Assembly: GCA_025345505.1 (NCBI GenBank)
Contig: JANVCC010000076.1
Span: 9,759,156-9,823,155 of the forward strand
Reading direction: 5' to 3'
Source: Todiramphus chloris collaris
Lineage: Eukaryota; Chordata; Aves; Coraciiformes; Alcedinidae
Length of the DNA: 64,000 nucleotides
Part shown: positions 24,386 through 34,908 of the stretch, in pieces
Position numbering within the stretch: the stretch's first letter is position 1
How the letters are laid out: every line of letters starts with the position of its first letter
Made by a program: the position numbers and the translations under genes
Notes under the pieces: generated by a model
Told to the model about the DNA's origin: nothing
Databases searched by the model: none
The model's input: only the letters and a program-made list of their open reading frames with translations

Positions 24386-27120
24386 TTTTGTGCCCCAGGA
24401 TGTGATGTAATTCTGTAAACTTAAAAGCAAAACTTTTATCATTTATACTCTGCAGTCTCTCAGGAGCATATATAGCAACATATTCTGCAGCATGATCTAG
24501 AGCTTGTGTAAAACAAAAAAATAAATGTGAGATTTAATCTGTAGCATGTACAAGTTTTTTATGTTCATATTGTCAGATTAGCAGCTCATTTAAATGTGTA
24601 GCTACAGTCCATAGAGCTTGGAATTTCAGACATTGTTTCTATTATCCTTTGAATAGAGAGAGTCAAAGAATGGATCTGGAAGCCAGCAGGAATTTGACAT
24701 CTGAGCAAAAAATAAGTGTGTTTAGCTCTCTTTTCTTTTCTTTCTTTCTTTCTTAGCAATAGCTAGGTTGACTTTTGTGTTTTCTGTAATTCCAAAGAAA
24801 CACTGCTTCCTCATTGAATTCTTCCTGTTTCTGTGCAGTAGTGAAATACCATCTCTTTCCACTCTTGCTGATATTTTACAAGTGAATTCCGTAAGTCTTT
24901 TAATTTCACTAGCTTGATACCTTCATCTAAATGATGTTCAGACAAACCTGTTTGTACACTAGTGTTTTGTCACTGAGATTGCTGCAGAAGTATGGTACCC
25001 TGAGGCGCCGAGTCTTGGCTAACGTACCTTCAGATATTTATTCACCATTCCACTCTTGATTCTTCCTGTCCCCAAAATTGGACAAAATAGCACGTGAAAT
25101 AGTTTGGGCACTGCTCGTTAAACGCGGTGAGCGCATCACAGGAGAAATTAGAGTAAGGATACCAAGAATTAAAAATCAGTGAGTAGCAGGAGAGTTGAAC
25201 AAAACTGATGTTTTAGTTGTCACAGCCAGTAGACTGGATTTAACACAGAGTGTAACAGTGTGACAACGCCTGTAGCCTGTTGCAGTTCTGCCTTAAGGGA
25301 GCAAGTGGATAGGAGTTCCATTTTGAGGAGCGCAGAGGCGAGGGAAAGGGTGGGCATAGGATCAGATCATAATGGCTTAGAGGTTTTCCTTAGTAAGCTA
25401 ATCAATCTCAGTAACCTTTTTAAACCCCATTTTCTAGACTGTCTGTGGCCAGCATCATCTTTCGTCAAAGCTACAGTGAGCATGGCTGCTGGGTTGTTTT
25501 ACTGGCTGCTTAAAAAAAGCCAAAGATGACTGGAAGACCAGAAGGAATGAGTTCTGGTCTTCATAGGTAAGACCAGAATTTACAGTGTTGGTCTGTAGAT
25601 TGATGTGAAAGGTGGCAAGAATCCACCATATCCTGTGCTGTTCCTATCATATAAATCTGAAGTGTTTCTCTCTGTGGGTTCACTTCAGGGAAATCCATAA
25701 AGTGGGCTCCAGCCTCAATTTAGCATTTGAGGTAAATGCATGAAGCAGTTACTGTGGAATAACTGATGTGTGCTAATTTCACATCCTCTCTTATTTTGCA
25801 GTAACATGCATTATCTCTTTGTGCTACGAGGCCTGACTCCTTTTAATAACCTTTTAATTAACCTCACTGTAGGCAGAAGACTAGAAATGCTCTTTGTTTT
25901 TTCAGAGGTTGGAAATGTTTATTGATGAAAGGTTAATTGACACGCTGTAGCTGTGCAAGCATAAAGCATCTGTAGCTACTGGCCAGTCTGAATAACTGCA
26001 AGTACATGTTGCAGTCATTGACGGGCAAGACCCAAGGGATGGCAGCAGCCCCAGCATGCATTCCTTGATGCTCTGCGAGTTTGTTTTGTGGTGGTGTTGA
26101 CTGTAAATGTAAGGGTTTTCTGGCTTCGTGTTGGACTTGAATTAATCCCCCCTCCTGGAGTGCTCAGACACACCCAGCTGCCTCTGCAGCAGCCACTCTC
26201 TGCAGTCAGATATCCCTGCATCTCCCTCTGCATCCAGTATTATCCAGCTTATCTCCCCAGTAGTGGGGGTACTGGAAGCTTTAACAAGAGATCTGTCTTG
26301 GGGGTATAAATACACCTCACGGTTCCTTGATCAACGTGTTCCTCCTGTTTTAATGAGGAAGCAGTTGAGGTGTTCTGATTAGTGTTTTCAAAGGTTATGA
26401 AAGAGTTTTCAACAAATCACTGTGGTTTCCCCTTTCTGCATCATCTATAGGCTCTGTTTGTCTCTGGATTTATAGATGCATGATGGGCAAAGTATCGTTT
26501 CCAGGGCAATTGTATTTTGCTCCTACAAAAGGACTAGGTTTTGATGTTCTGTGGTAGTTAAGGAATTTCTGAGTAATCAAATGGTCTTAGTTTTGATTTA
26601 TTGGAAGGTTCAGAGAAACATTTTAGTGGTTGCTTCCCAGAAATTAGCAGAGTGCCAAGGTGAAAACAGTGAGATCAGCCATTGAAAAGGTTTATGGTGA
26701 AGGAACCTCTTGACTTTACACCTGAATATTGGTGATGTGGGAAGTGTCTCTCTGAACCTCGAGGCCTTGGACTGCCATTTTGGGAGGCAAGGAGTTAGTT
26801 GGGGATGGAAAGACTGGAGTTTGTATTCTTTCTGCTCTGTTAGCCACCGCTATCTTCATGGATCTGACACTCTGTTTATCTGACAGTGCACTCAGTACTG
26901 CTTCGCCAGGGAAAATTGCACAAAACAAGCCCAGTGCATCAGCGTTTTCATTGTGTATTAAGCTGAGCCTCCCTTCACATGGTCACATCCCCTTTTTAAT
27001 CTGGGATTCCATGTCCCTTTCCCAGTCCAGCCTGTTTCTGTGGTGTCTATTGCTGGTCTCCCTGAACTTCTGTTTCTGTGGTTTGAGTGTTTTTTGTGTG
27101 GCTGAGTGTTAAGACCTGCA

Positions 27121-27269
27121 GGACTTTTGGAAGTGGTGTTGTTTGGGGGTTAGGCAATACACTGATTTAGTGTTAGTGGTTTGTCACAAACTGAGGTGAT
27201 GGCTGCGTTCAAGTTGGATTTCCTCCCAGAGATGATGGTGGACCATTGCTCCTTGAATGCTAGCCCTGT
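27121..27269 (+). CDS. CELF1: CELF1 alternative N-terminal exon (ATG at 27199)
   Basis: The ATG at 27199 opens a frame reading MAAFKLDFLPEMMVDHC, followed by SLNASPV split by the splice. The donor GTAAGT starts at 27270. Joined to 29341, the frame continues V-S-K-K-M-N-G-T, which matches the longer N-terminal isoform known for mammalian CELF1. This adds 27 residues ahead of the usual first methionine. Only 27199-27269 is coding. The upstream part (27121-27198) is presumed 5' UTR, starting after an acceptor-like CCTGCAG at 27114-27120. An alternative acceptor after GATTTAG at 27170, or use as a first exon, cannot be excluded. The coding part is confident and the exon start uncertain. Confidence 0.85.
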
Positions 27270-29340
27270 GTAAGTATTTTGTCTTCATGTCTAAGTTTAT
27301 CACTGAAGTGATAGTTGGAATTGCTGTCTCTGAAGCCTTTGCTGTCCGATGAACTCCCCTTGAGGGGAGGAAAACTGAGATACAGGAGAGCCTGCAGTTT
27401 GTTTTCTTGAAGTCCTAGTGAGCATTGACAGTTGATGTTGTATTCTGGGTAGGGGGGAATAATGAACTGATAATTTTAGGAATGTGGGCTAAGGAAGAAT
27501 AAAGCTATTTGGCAGTGCTGTTTATAGTATGGTACAGGTGCTGATATTATAAAATCAAGTATTTAAATCCATTGTTGGGAGAACAATTTCTGTCCAGACT
27601 AAACCTTTTAATTACAAATGAAAGATTCCTTGAATGCCGTTGAGGTCATGTTAAGAGTTGCCCAATTAATAAGAGCCATTGTATGCTCTTGAAGGTACCC
27701 ATGTCATAGAAAGCAGGGCTGAAAATTGTTATTGAAAGAGGGTAAATGATTTCCATTTCTTCTCAGTTGAAATAAAAAGATACTGAATGAAAAGAGGTAG
27801 TTTACCTATTCGTAAAGGGTATGGTTTGCCTGGGCTGTTTGGAGACGTGCTGACCCTTTCTGAGTGGAAAGGTAGAGATGAGTGAAAGCATTTAGGATGA
27901 TTCCCTTCCCTTCTGTGAAGAAGCTTTGTTGTTTCTGAGGTCTGTTCATACAACTATAAAATTAGGAGCTTTCCCTGGCATCAGGTTTTCCATAGACTCT
28001 GAACAGCAGTGTATTGAGGGGAAAAATTAGCTAAACACTACCTGGTTGGAATTTGTATTTACTTATTTTAATTCTAATCATGGGAAAAGGTGATTGAAGA
28101 TGGACAGTGAGAGGGGTGCTATTTACTGTAATAAGTTAATAAGCTATTAAAAAGCTGTCTTTAAAGGAAAAAAACAGAGATGAAGAGAGCTGAATACTCT
28201 GGAAGAAGACCAGCTGTATTCTTCACCAGAGTTTGGGGGCAGGGGGAATCATTGTATAGCTACTGTTCCGCTCCCCATGTCTTTTCCAGATTATGCAGGG
28301 GCTGGGCAGCAATTTTAACCTACTCATCACTATAGCTACAATAGGTTGTTACTGCAGTCAGTCTTCCACAGAGATAGGTCTTGTTGTCCACCAGGCTGTG
28401 ACTATTGATGGCAACGCCTCCCGTGGACTTGCGGCACAATGAGGAGTGGGCACTGGACACGGTGTGTGACTGTCAGCTGGCTGGGTGGAGTACAACACAC
28501 ACATTACTTATAGGCTGCAGACTGTTCATATGGCTGGGCATAATGCCTTGAACCATACTGAAAATTCCCATACTCAAAACTTCGGTCTTCTGGTCATCTA
28601 AGAAGTGACCTTTTTTTCCATGTCATCATCCTACCAATATTGAGCTTGATTGGTCTGGGACTAACTAGATTGTCCAGTCACAACCTGTTCATGTACAGCC
28701 TGAGCCTGGTTTTGAGGTTTCTTTCCAGATGTTGTTGAAAGCTCCCTAGTTTCACAAAGGGCTATTGCCTTGTAAACCTTTAATAAAGCCTCTCATATGT
28801 TCAGTTTTCTGTCTTTCTCTGTTTTAAGATCAATCTTCACCCTGGGAAATGCTTCCAGATAGTCCCATTTAAAAATAATGAAAAAAATGTTATCCTCTCA
28901 TTTTCAGTGGTTACTGGTAACTTCAGTAGTCTGTGGGTAGGCTGAGTTTAGTTCTGTTTTTTTCTTCTGTGAAATTTTCCATGGTTGAACTAGTGCTGTT
29001 TTTCAGTCATCTCAACAGAGATGCTGCCTACATTATCAGAATAAACATTCCGAGAAGCTTTCAACAGCTCTGTAGAAAGTGGTTCCCAAGTACGCACCTT
29101 GCCCATCCGTGTGGATGATGTAGTCTATGGTGTGCAGGAATGGGAATGTGCCTGAGTCTTACTTCATTGTATACATCATAATCTCATATACATCTGCATC
29201 TCTTTAATCATATATATATATTTCTACACATATGTAAGTGTATGCTTACAGCAAAATTAAATAGATATGTTTCTTCTAACTGGAGTAGCATCTAGAATCT
29301 GGAAAGATACAAACCATAAATTCCTTCTTGTTTTTCCTAG
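27270..29340 (+). other. CELF1 intron between the N-terminal exon and the RRM1 exon
   Basis: A 2.1 kb intron runs from GTAAGT to a TTTTTCCTAG acceptor. It contains a short TA-repeat patch near 29208-29221 and nothing coding. Confidence 0.85.
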
Positions 29341-29528
29341 CTCAAAGAAAATGAATGGCACACTGGATCACCCAGACCAACCCGATCTAGATGCTATCAA
29401 GATGTTTGTGGGTCAGGTCCCACGGAGCTGGTGTGAGAAGGATCTAAGAGAACTTTTTGAACAGTATGGTGCTGTCTATGAAATCAATGTCTTGAGGGAC
29501 AGGAGCCAAAACCCTCCTCAAAGCAAAG
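29341..29528 (+). CDS. CELF1: CELF1 first common coding exon: start codon and RRM1 first half
   Basis: The acceptor TTTTTCCTAG ends at 29340. The ATG at 29351 starts [17 protein letters not shown], the canonical CELF1 N-terminus. This exon gives residues 1-59 plus one base of codon 60. It carries the RRM1 RNP2 strand MFVGQV (residues 18-23), the first helix ([12 protein letters not shown]) and the second strand ([10 protein letters not shown]). The donor GTGAGA starts at 29529. Residues 26 and 28 read S and C where I remember T and S in human CELF1. When spliced to the exon ending at 27269, bases 29341-29350 are translated as well; otherwise they are 5' UTR. Confidence 0.97.
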
Positions 29529-30308
29529 GTGAGAAACTTCTGTACTTCTCATGTGAGACTTGGGCTCTCAGCTGCTTTCACATAGCTACAGTCTTAGCTG
29601 TTAGTGTATTCAAACATCTCTGCATGCTGGAGCTCTGTGTGACCAAGTGTGCCTGCAAGGCCAGGCTCCATGGTCTTTCAGTGTAGGTGTCTAATTATAT
29701 GTGAACATTGATCCAGTCATTAGCTGAGCTAAGGAAAATTTTCTTTTTTTCTTTTTTTTAAGAGCTCCAAAGTGGTGGGAATGCTTGAAGAGTATAGAAT
29801 ATAATTGCAGATTATGTATTGTGTTGCTATGATATGGTCAAAATATTGTTGGAAGTGTCACTGTTTCAGATAAAATCGAGGTTGAGTCATTTGTGTACAT
29901 CAAATTCTGGTGTACATCAAATCCTAATCATGCTGTACCTGGAGTCACAGTTCCATTGTGTGCAGTATCTTATTTCCTGTGAAACTATGCAAGTTTTTGG
30001 TACTAGCAAATAATTACGGAGTTTGATAGTGGAAGTAGCCAATAATTATTTGGTAAATGTATCAAAATGTTTGTTTTAATGGTGTATTGGTGGTGTCAGG
30101 TTAGTTCCGAATGTATCCTATTTTATTAAACTTGGAAATAATTTTTGAACAGTCCCAATCAGTAGTACCTGCCTATTCCAATGTCCAACCTCCTCTACTT
30201 GTCATAGATTTTGTGCTGGAAGGCTCATAAAGTGGCTCTTGCAATTTCTGTGCAGCAGGTCAGGGTTCCAAGTGTTCTTTCCTGGCTAGCCTTCTCTTTC
30301 CCTTGCAG
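29529..30308 (+). other. CELF1 intron within RRM1
   Basis: A 780-base intron from GTGAGA to CCCTTGCAG, AT-rich, with no recognisable repeat or coding sequence. Confidence 0.9.
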
Positions 30309-30391
30309 GGTGCTGTTTTGTTACATTTTATACCCGTAAAGCTGCACTAGAAGCACAGAACGCTCTTCACAATATGAAGATCCTCCCAGGG
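30309..30391 (+). CDS. CELF1: CELF1 coding exon: RRM1 second half
   Basis: This 83-base exon encodes residues 60-87, [18 protein letters not shown] and onward to LHNMKILPG. It carries the RRM1 RNP1 motif KGCCFVTF (residues 59-66), whose aromatic side chains stack on RNA bases, and the second RRM helix. The acceptor is CCTTGCAG (ending 30308) and the donor GTAAGA (starting 30392). The length of 83 bases is the usual one for this exon in the CELF family as I recall it. Residue 84 is Ile where human CELF1 has Val. Confidence 0.97.
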
Positions 30392-30802
30392 GTAAGACAA
30401 GACCCATGGTTCTTCAACTCTGCTTTTTCTGAGCTCTGTCACCTTGGGTGTACATTCACAACCGTGGATGTTATCTTGCCTTCAAATAATGTTTTAAAGA
30501 AACTGTGGAAAAGAATAATGTCATGAGATTTGTCTAACAGATCTTAAGGGAACCTTGGAGCATTTGGGAGAATAATATGGTAGTGAAGTGGGTGGCCATG
30601 GCTCCTATGACACTCTTTAAGGAGGAATGATGACAAATCATTAAGAAAGCTTTTCTTTCTAATAGGAATGTACGTATTGTTATGTATGCACTTCTGCAGA
30701 GGCAATTTAGGTTCATTTCTTTCTTCCACAATTCCTGTGGGATGTATTTCATATAGTAGAACGTGAATGCATCCATGATTAAATAATCTTTTTACATTGC
30801 AG
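30392..30802 (+). other. CELF1 intron
   Basis: A 411-base intron between GTAAGA and TTACATTGCAG with no recognisable element. Confidence 0.9.
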
Positions 30803-30851
30803 ATGCACCATCCTATCCAGATGAAACCAGCTGACAGTGAAAAGAGTAATG
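30803..30851 (+). CDS. CELF1: CELF1 coding exon: end of RRM1 and RRM1-RRM2 linker
   Basis: This 49-base exon encodes residues 88-103, MHHPIQMKPADSEKSN, plus one base of codon 104. It forms the last strand of RRM1 and the short acidic/basic linker to RRM2. The acceptor is ACATTGCAG and the donor GTAAGC at 30852. The downstream junction leads to a tandem acceptor that can add or drop Ala104. Confidence 0.96.
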
Positions 30852-33800
30852 GTAAGCTTTAGTAAAGTCTGAGTTTGGTGGCATCATTTTTGCTACTACG
30901 GAAATTTCTGGATTTTCCTTCTATTGAATAGTTTCTGATGAAGCCTTCTGGAATTGGATACCTGATTATTTACTTATTTATTTACTTATTAAAAGAAAGA
31001 GAGAGAAAAATGTGTTTTCAATATAGTCGGCAGCGTAAGTGATGTGTCTAAAATTCCATGACTCAGTATCTCCCACTGCTGCTGCTTGTGGTAGAACTGT
31101 ATTGTCAGTTAGGGAACCATCCAGTGAGTTCTTCTTTGTACTAAGGTGGTTTAAATCTTTGTTGGGGACATGAACAGTGGGATTGAGTGCACCCTCAGCA
31201 TGTTTATGGATGACACCAAGCTCACTGCTGTGATTGATACCCTAGAGGGAAGGGATGCCATCTAGAGGGACCTTATCAGGCTAGAGAGGTGGGCCTGTGC
31301 AAAGTTCAACATGGCCAAGCACGAGGTCCAGCACCTGGGTTGGTGCAATCCCTGGTGTCAGCACAGGCTGGGCAGAGAATGGATTGAGAGTGGCCCTGCG
31401 GAGAAGAACTTGGAGGCTTTGGTGGACAGGAAGCTCAACATGACCCACTAGTGTGTGTCTACAGCCCAGACAGCCAATCCTAAACTGGGCTGCATCAAAA
31501 GCAGCATGATCACCATGTCAAGGGAGGGGATTCTGCACCTCTAGTCAGATCTCATGAGACCGTGCCTGGAGCAATGTGTCCAGCTCTGGGGCACCCAGCA
31601 TAAGGAGGAGTGAGTCCAGAGGAGGCCATGAAGGTGATCGGGGGGCTGAACTACCTCTCCTGTGAGGCCAGGCTGAGAGAGCTGGGGTTGTTCATCCTGG
31701 AGAAGAGAAGGCTCTGGGGAGATCTTCTTGGGGCCTTTCAGTGCTTAGAGCAGGGGACCAACAACAAAGCAAAAGAGGGACTTTGTTACAAGGGCTTGTA
31801 GTAATCAGACAAGGGGCAGTGGCTTTTAACTGAAAGAGGGTAGATTTAGATTAGATGGAAGGAAGACGCTCTTCACTGTGAGGTTGGTGAGGCACTGGAA
31901 CAGGTTGTCCAGAGTGGTTTTGGGTGCCCCATCCCTGGAAATGTTGAAAGCAGATTGGATGGGGCTTTGAGCAACCTGGTCTAGTGGAAGGTGTCCCTGT
32001 CTATGGCAGTGGGGTTGGAATGAGATGATCTTTATCAGTCCCTTCCAACCCAAAGCATTCTATGATTCCATGAAATCTAGAAATGTCTTTTCAAGTGCTT
32101 GACCAATTTGAAGCAAGACCTGTTGCAGCTAAGGTGGGAGTGAAAACTGCTTCTTGTAGCATACAAGGGAGGGGGAGGATTGACAACAATTCAGTAGAGG
32201 AAAAAAATGTTAATATTTCTGCACATGAGGCCTTTCAGATAGATTTTTAGCATCTGCCATTGAGTAAATGATCATTTATTCATGAGTTTATACATGTACA
32301 GGTTTGTATGTGTGTGTATATATATATTGCTGCAAGATAATCAAAGAAAGCACCTTGTGGTTTCAGCTTTTCTAGGCTTTGCTGAATTTTATTTTTTTCA
32401 TTTGCCATAGTTACTGTAAAATTAGTGTTTCATCATGGAGAAGATAATTCTGGTCCCAGAAAGCTTACATCTTTAGATAATTAAAAAGAGAAGATGGGAT
32501 GTATGGGTAATATATAGTAGGAGTAATTCCATCTGCATGTTCCTCCATGTGTATACAGAATATGTTTCTGTGTTAATATAGCTAGAAAGGAGTAATTCTT
32601 GTGAAGCAGCATTGAGAGGAGGACACAATAGGTTCTCTAAATTGAAATTCATCTTGCATTATACACACACACAAATATCCTGGGAAGATAATGGAAAGAG
32701 GAACAAAGTATTTAATGCAATTTTAGGATGACAGCTCCATATAATTATATGGATTTTAATAAAATGTGTAGGTGAAAATATAAATAATGAAGCGTCGGTT
32801 AAAGTATTCTGACTTGTCATTAATAAAAGGGATTCTGGGTCTCCTGAATGAACTGAAAAAAGGATTTAAAGCAGCTTTCTTCTCTAAGTGAACTAGGCAT
32901 AAGATTAAGACTTTTACAGTCGATGTTATTTCATGTGAAATAGTTTGGAATTTTCTTCTTCAGCATCATAGAAAACTCAGCAAATAAGTTGATATCCCAT
33001 CACCATGGCACTAAATAGGCGACTTTCTCGCTTAAACTTCAACTTGTGGTACAACCTTCATCATGTTCTCTTTTATATTGTGCTAAATGTTGTATTTGCG
33101 AATGAGCCTATATTTCCAAATGATACTCTGCATAATTTGCTTTATTCTTTAAGAGCAAGTATTTCAGAGGTGGTTAGCACCCTTAAATAACTGAGAGGTA
33201 TAAAATTCTGCTCTGGATTTGAATTTACCTTACTCCTTAAGTGACGTTAAACTGATGTTAGTATCCACTAACTGAAAAATTACAAGAAATGTCTTTCTGG
33301 ACCATTGATTTTCAACTAATAGAAAGGTATTCTTCAGCTCTGTTTTATTTTAAAACAGTAGCACATCATTCTGACTCGAGGTGTTATTTTCATGCTTTTG
33401 GTGTAGATCAGGACAGATGAATCGGAAAGAGAACTAAAACTGTTATGTTCTAGCAACTGCTGTTGCTTCCGCTGTTGAGACAAGAGCATGAGGAAGTAGG
33501 CAGATCTAAATTCAAGTGATTGACATGGGAAAGAGGCTAGAAAGAAGCTTTCTGCAGCTCCCTTGCTTATCTACAGTCTCCTAACTTTATAGGAGAGACG
33601 GGATGAAAATAGTCCAATAAAATACATACAAGTCTTGTGTCAACTCACTAGAAACTGAACACAGGAGATACAAGGGAGCAGGGAATGTGATCTGTCTTTT
33701 CTTACGTTCTTACAGTTCGCAGGATTGCGAGGGAGAAACAGTCAGAAAAATCTAATTATAAGCCATCATAAAATGAGCATTCTTCAGATTCACTGAGGTA

Positions 33801-33971
33801 TCTCATAGGCATCCTCTTAAACCGAAGAGATGCCATTGTTTGGAATCTGATTTTGACAGGCCCCTGCCCTAAATACAAGGGAAATATCTGCAGTTGATGG
33901 AGAAAACTTGACAGAATAAGATCTAGTAAGCGCATATTTGTTCGTAATACTCTTATCTTTTCATTTCTTAG
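30852..33971 (+). other. CELF1 intron between RRM1 and RRM2, carrying a CR1
   Basis: A 3.1 kb intron. Apart from the CR1 fragment at 31163-32075, it contains a TTTA/CTTA tetranucleotide patch near 30966-30990, a TG/TA dinucleotide tract near 32309-32327 and otherwise unremarkable AT-rich sequence. Confidence 0.9.
31163..32075 (+). mobile_element. CR1 LINE, 3' fragment with remnant of the RT active site, sense to CELF1
   Basis: The element begins inside the reverse-transcriptase region. Near 31166-31235 the + strand reads D-M-N-S-G-I-E-C-T-L-S-M-F-M-D-D-T-K-L, a version of the CR1 FADDTKL active-site block with Ala replaced by Met. The C-terminal ORF2 tail follows, including an RELGLFILEKRRLWGDLLGAF segment in the frame from 31610, interrupted by stops and frameshifts. 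It ends in the CR1 3' tail (ATTCTATGATTCCATGA) near 32057-32074. It is 5'-truncated and dead. Being in the sense orientation, its splice-like sites could be seen by the CELF1 pre-mRNA. Confidence 0.93.
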
Positions 33972-34106
33972 CAGTAGAAGACAGGAAGTTGTTTATTGGA
34001 ATGATATCCAAGAAGTGCAATGAAAATGATATCCGAGTGATGTTCTCCCCCTTTGGGCAGATTGAAGAATGCAGGATATTACGGGGCCCAGATGGCCTGA
34101 GCCGAG
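33972..34106 (+). CDS. CELF1: CELF1 coding exon: RRM2 first half
   Basis: This 135-base exon encodes residues 104-148 plus one base of 149, [16 protein letters not shown] and onward to [10 protein letters not shown]. It carries the RRM2 RNP2 strand LFIGMI (residues 110-115) and the first helix ([18 protein letters not shown]). The acceptor is a tandem TAGCAG at 33969-33974: the first AG (33971) keeps Ala104, and the second AG (33974) would give V at that position and remove one residue. The donor GTAAGC starts at 34107. Confidence 0.97.
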
Positions 34107-34296
34107 GTAAGCAGGAAGCTTTTCCGACAGTTCAGGATTCTCCACTGGAAGCTGCCTTTTGCAAGTCAAGGTGGCATTCCAGCTCTGTCTTTGATTTCCA
34201 CCCCACCACCACCCCCCCAGGCATTCTTATTTCTTTATTCATCCCAGTAATTGCAGATGTACTGAATGACCTAGTTCCTTCTTGTTCTTTCCCTAG
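34107..34296 (+). other. Short CELF1 intron within RRM2
   Basis: A 190-base intron, GTAAGC to TTTCCCTAG, with a pyrimidine-rich 3' end. Confidence 0.92.
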
Positions 34297-34376
34297 GTTG
34301 TGCATTTGTGACTTTTACAACAAGAGCCATGGCACAAACAGCAATCAAAGCAATGCACCAAGCACAAACCATGGAG
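34297..34376 (+). CDS. CELF1: CELF1 coding exon: RRM2 second half
   Basis: This 80-base exon encodes residues 149-175, [18 protein letters not shown] and onward to HQAQTME. It carries the RRM2 RNP1 motif RGCAFVTF (residues 148-155) and the second helix. The acceptor is TTCCCTAG and the donor GTAAAC at 34377. The exon ends on a complete codon, so the next exon starts in phase 0. Confidence 0.97.
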
Positions 34377-34746
34377 GTAAACCACGTTACTGTGTGTCAG
34401 GAGATGTAATTTGTCAGGTAGTCACTAGTCAGGAGTTTTGAGCACTAGAGAGCAGAGAAGGATAAGTGAAGTGTGCATTTCTTCACAAATACTACTCCTG
34501 GACCTTTGTGTTTGCTCTGCTCCTATTTTTAGAGCTTAAGATAGAAACTTTGTCTGCCGAGAAAATACCAAAATGCAAAATAGAATTAAAAGCAAATAAG
34601 ATTTTGAACGTTTAATGAAATGTGCTGTTTGAATATATGTATGGAGGGGAGGGGGGGGAAATGCTACCAATGACTGGGTCTCAATGTGGTGTTTTTGTGA
34701 CTGCTGGGGATAGCAAGCATGTAATTGTTTGAATTGCTGTTTGCAG
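34377..34746 (+). other. CELF1 intron
   Basis: A 370-base intron ending in GTTTGCAG. It includes a G-rich stretch (GGAGGGGAGGGGGGG) near 34645-34658 that could act as an intronic splicing enhancer or a G-quadruplex; otherwise nothing is recognised. Confidence 0.9.
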
Positions 34747-34908
34747 GGTTGCTCTTCTCCCATTGTGGTAAAATTTGCAGACACGCAGAAGGACAAAGAG
34801 CAGAAACGAATTGCTCAGCAACTCCAGCAACAAATGCAGCAGATCAGTGCTGCCTCAGTATGGGGAAACCTTGCTGGTCTCAACACACTTGGACCCCAGT
34901 ACTTAGCA
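34747..34908 (+). CDS. CELF1: CELF1 coding exon: end of RRM2 and start of linker
   Basis: A 162-base, fully in-frame exon encoding residues 176-229, [17 protein letters not shown] then [15 protein letters not shown] and [18 protein letters not shown]. It finishes RRM2 (IVVKFAD strand) and starts the divergent linker with a glutamine-rich amphipathic stretch. The donor GTGAGT starts at 34909. The linker is implicated in splicing activation and protein contacts in this family. Confidence 0.97.

Larger units (their letters stand above)
1..27120 (+). other. Probable CELF1 5'-UTR intron / upstream region; no coding exon recognised
   Basis: No open frame in these 27 kb resembles a known protein, except the CR1 LINE tail at 23033-23553. 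The open frames present are short, compositionally random and end in intron-like sequence. In mammals CELF1 has non-coding first exons tens of kilobases upstream of its ATG, so this stretch is best read as intron of the CELF1 transcription unit on the + strand, possibly with small 5'-UTR exons (candidates are in the findings). Its features are a GU-rich tract, two CpG-rich islets, one CR1 fragment, a G/T-rich tract, short homopolymers and an assembly gap. That it is transcribed as CELF1 intron is inferred from gene structure elsewhere, not shown by the sequence. Confidence 0.6.
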
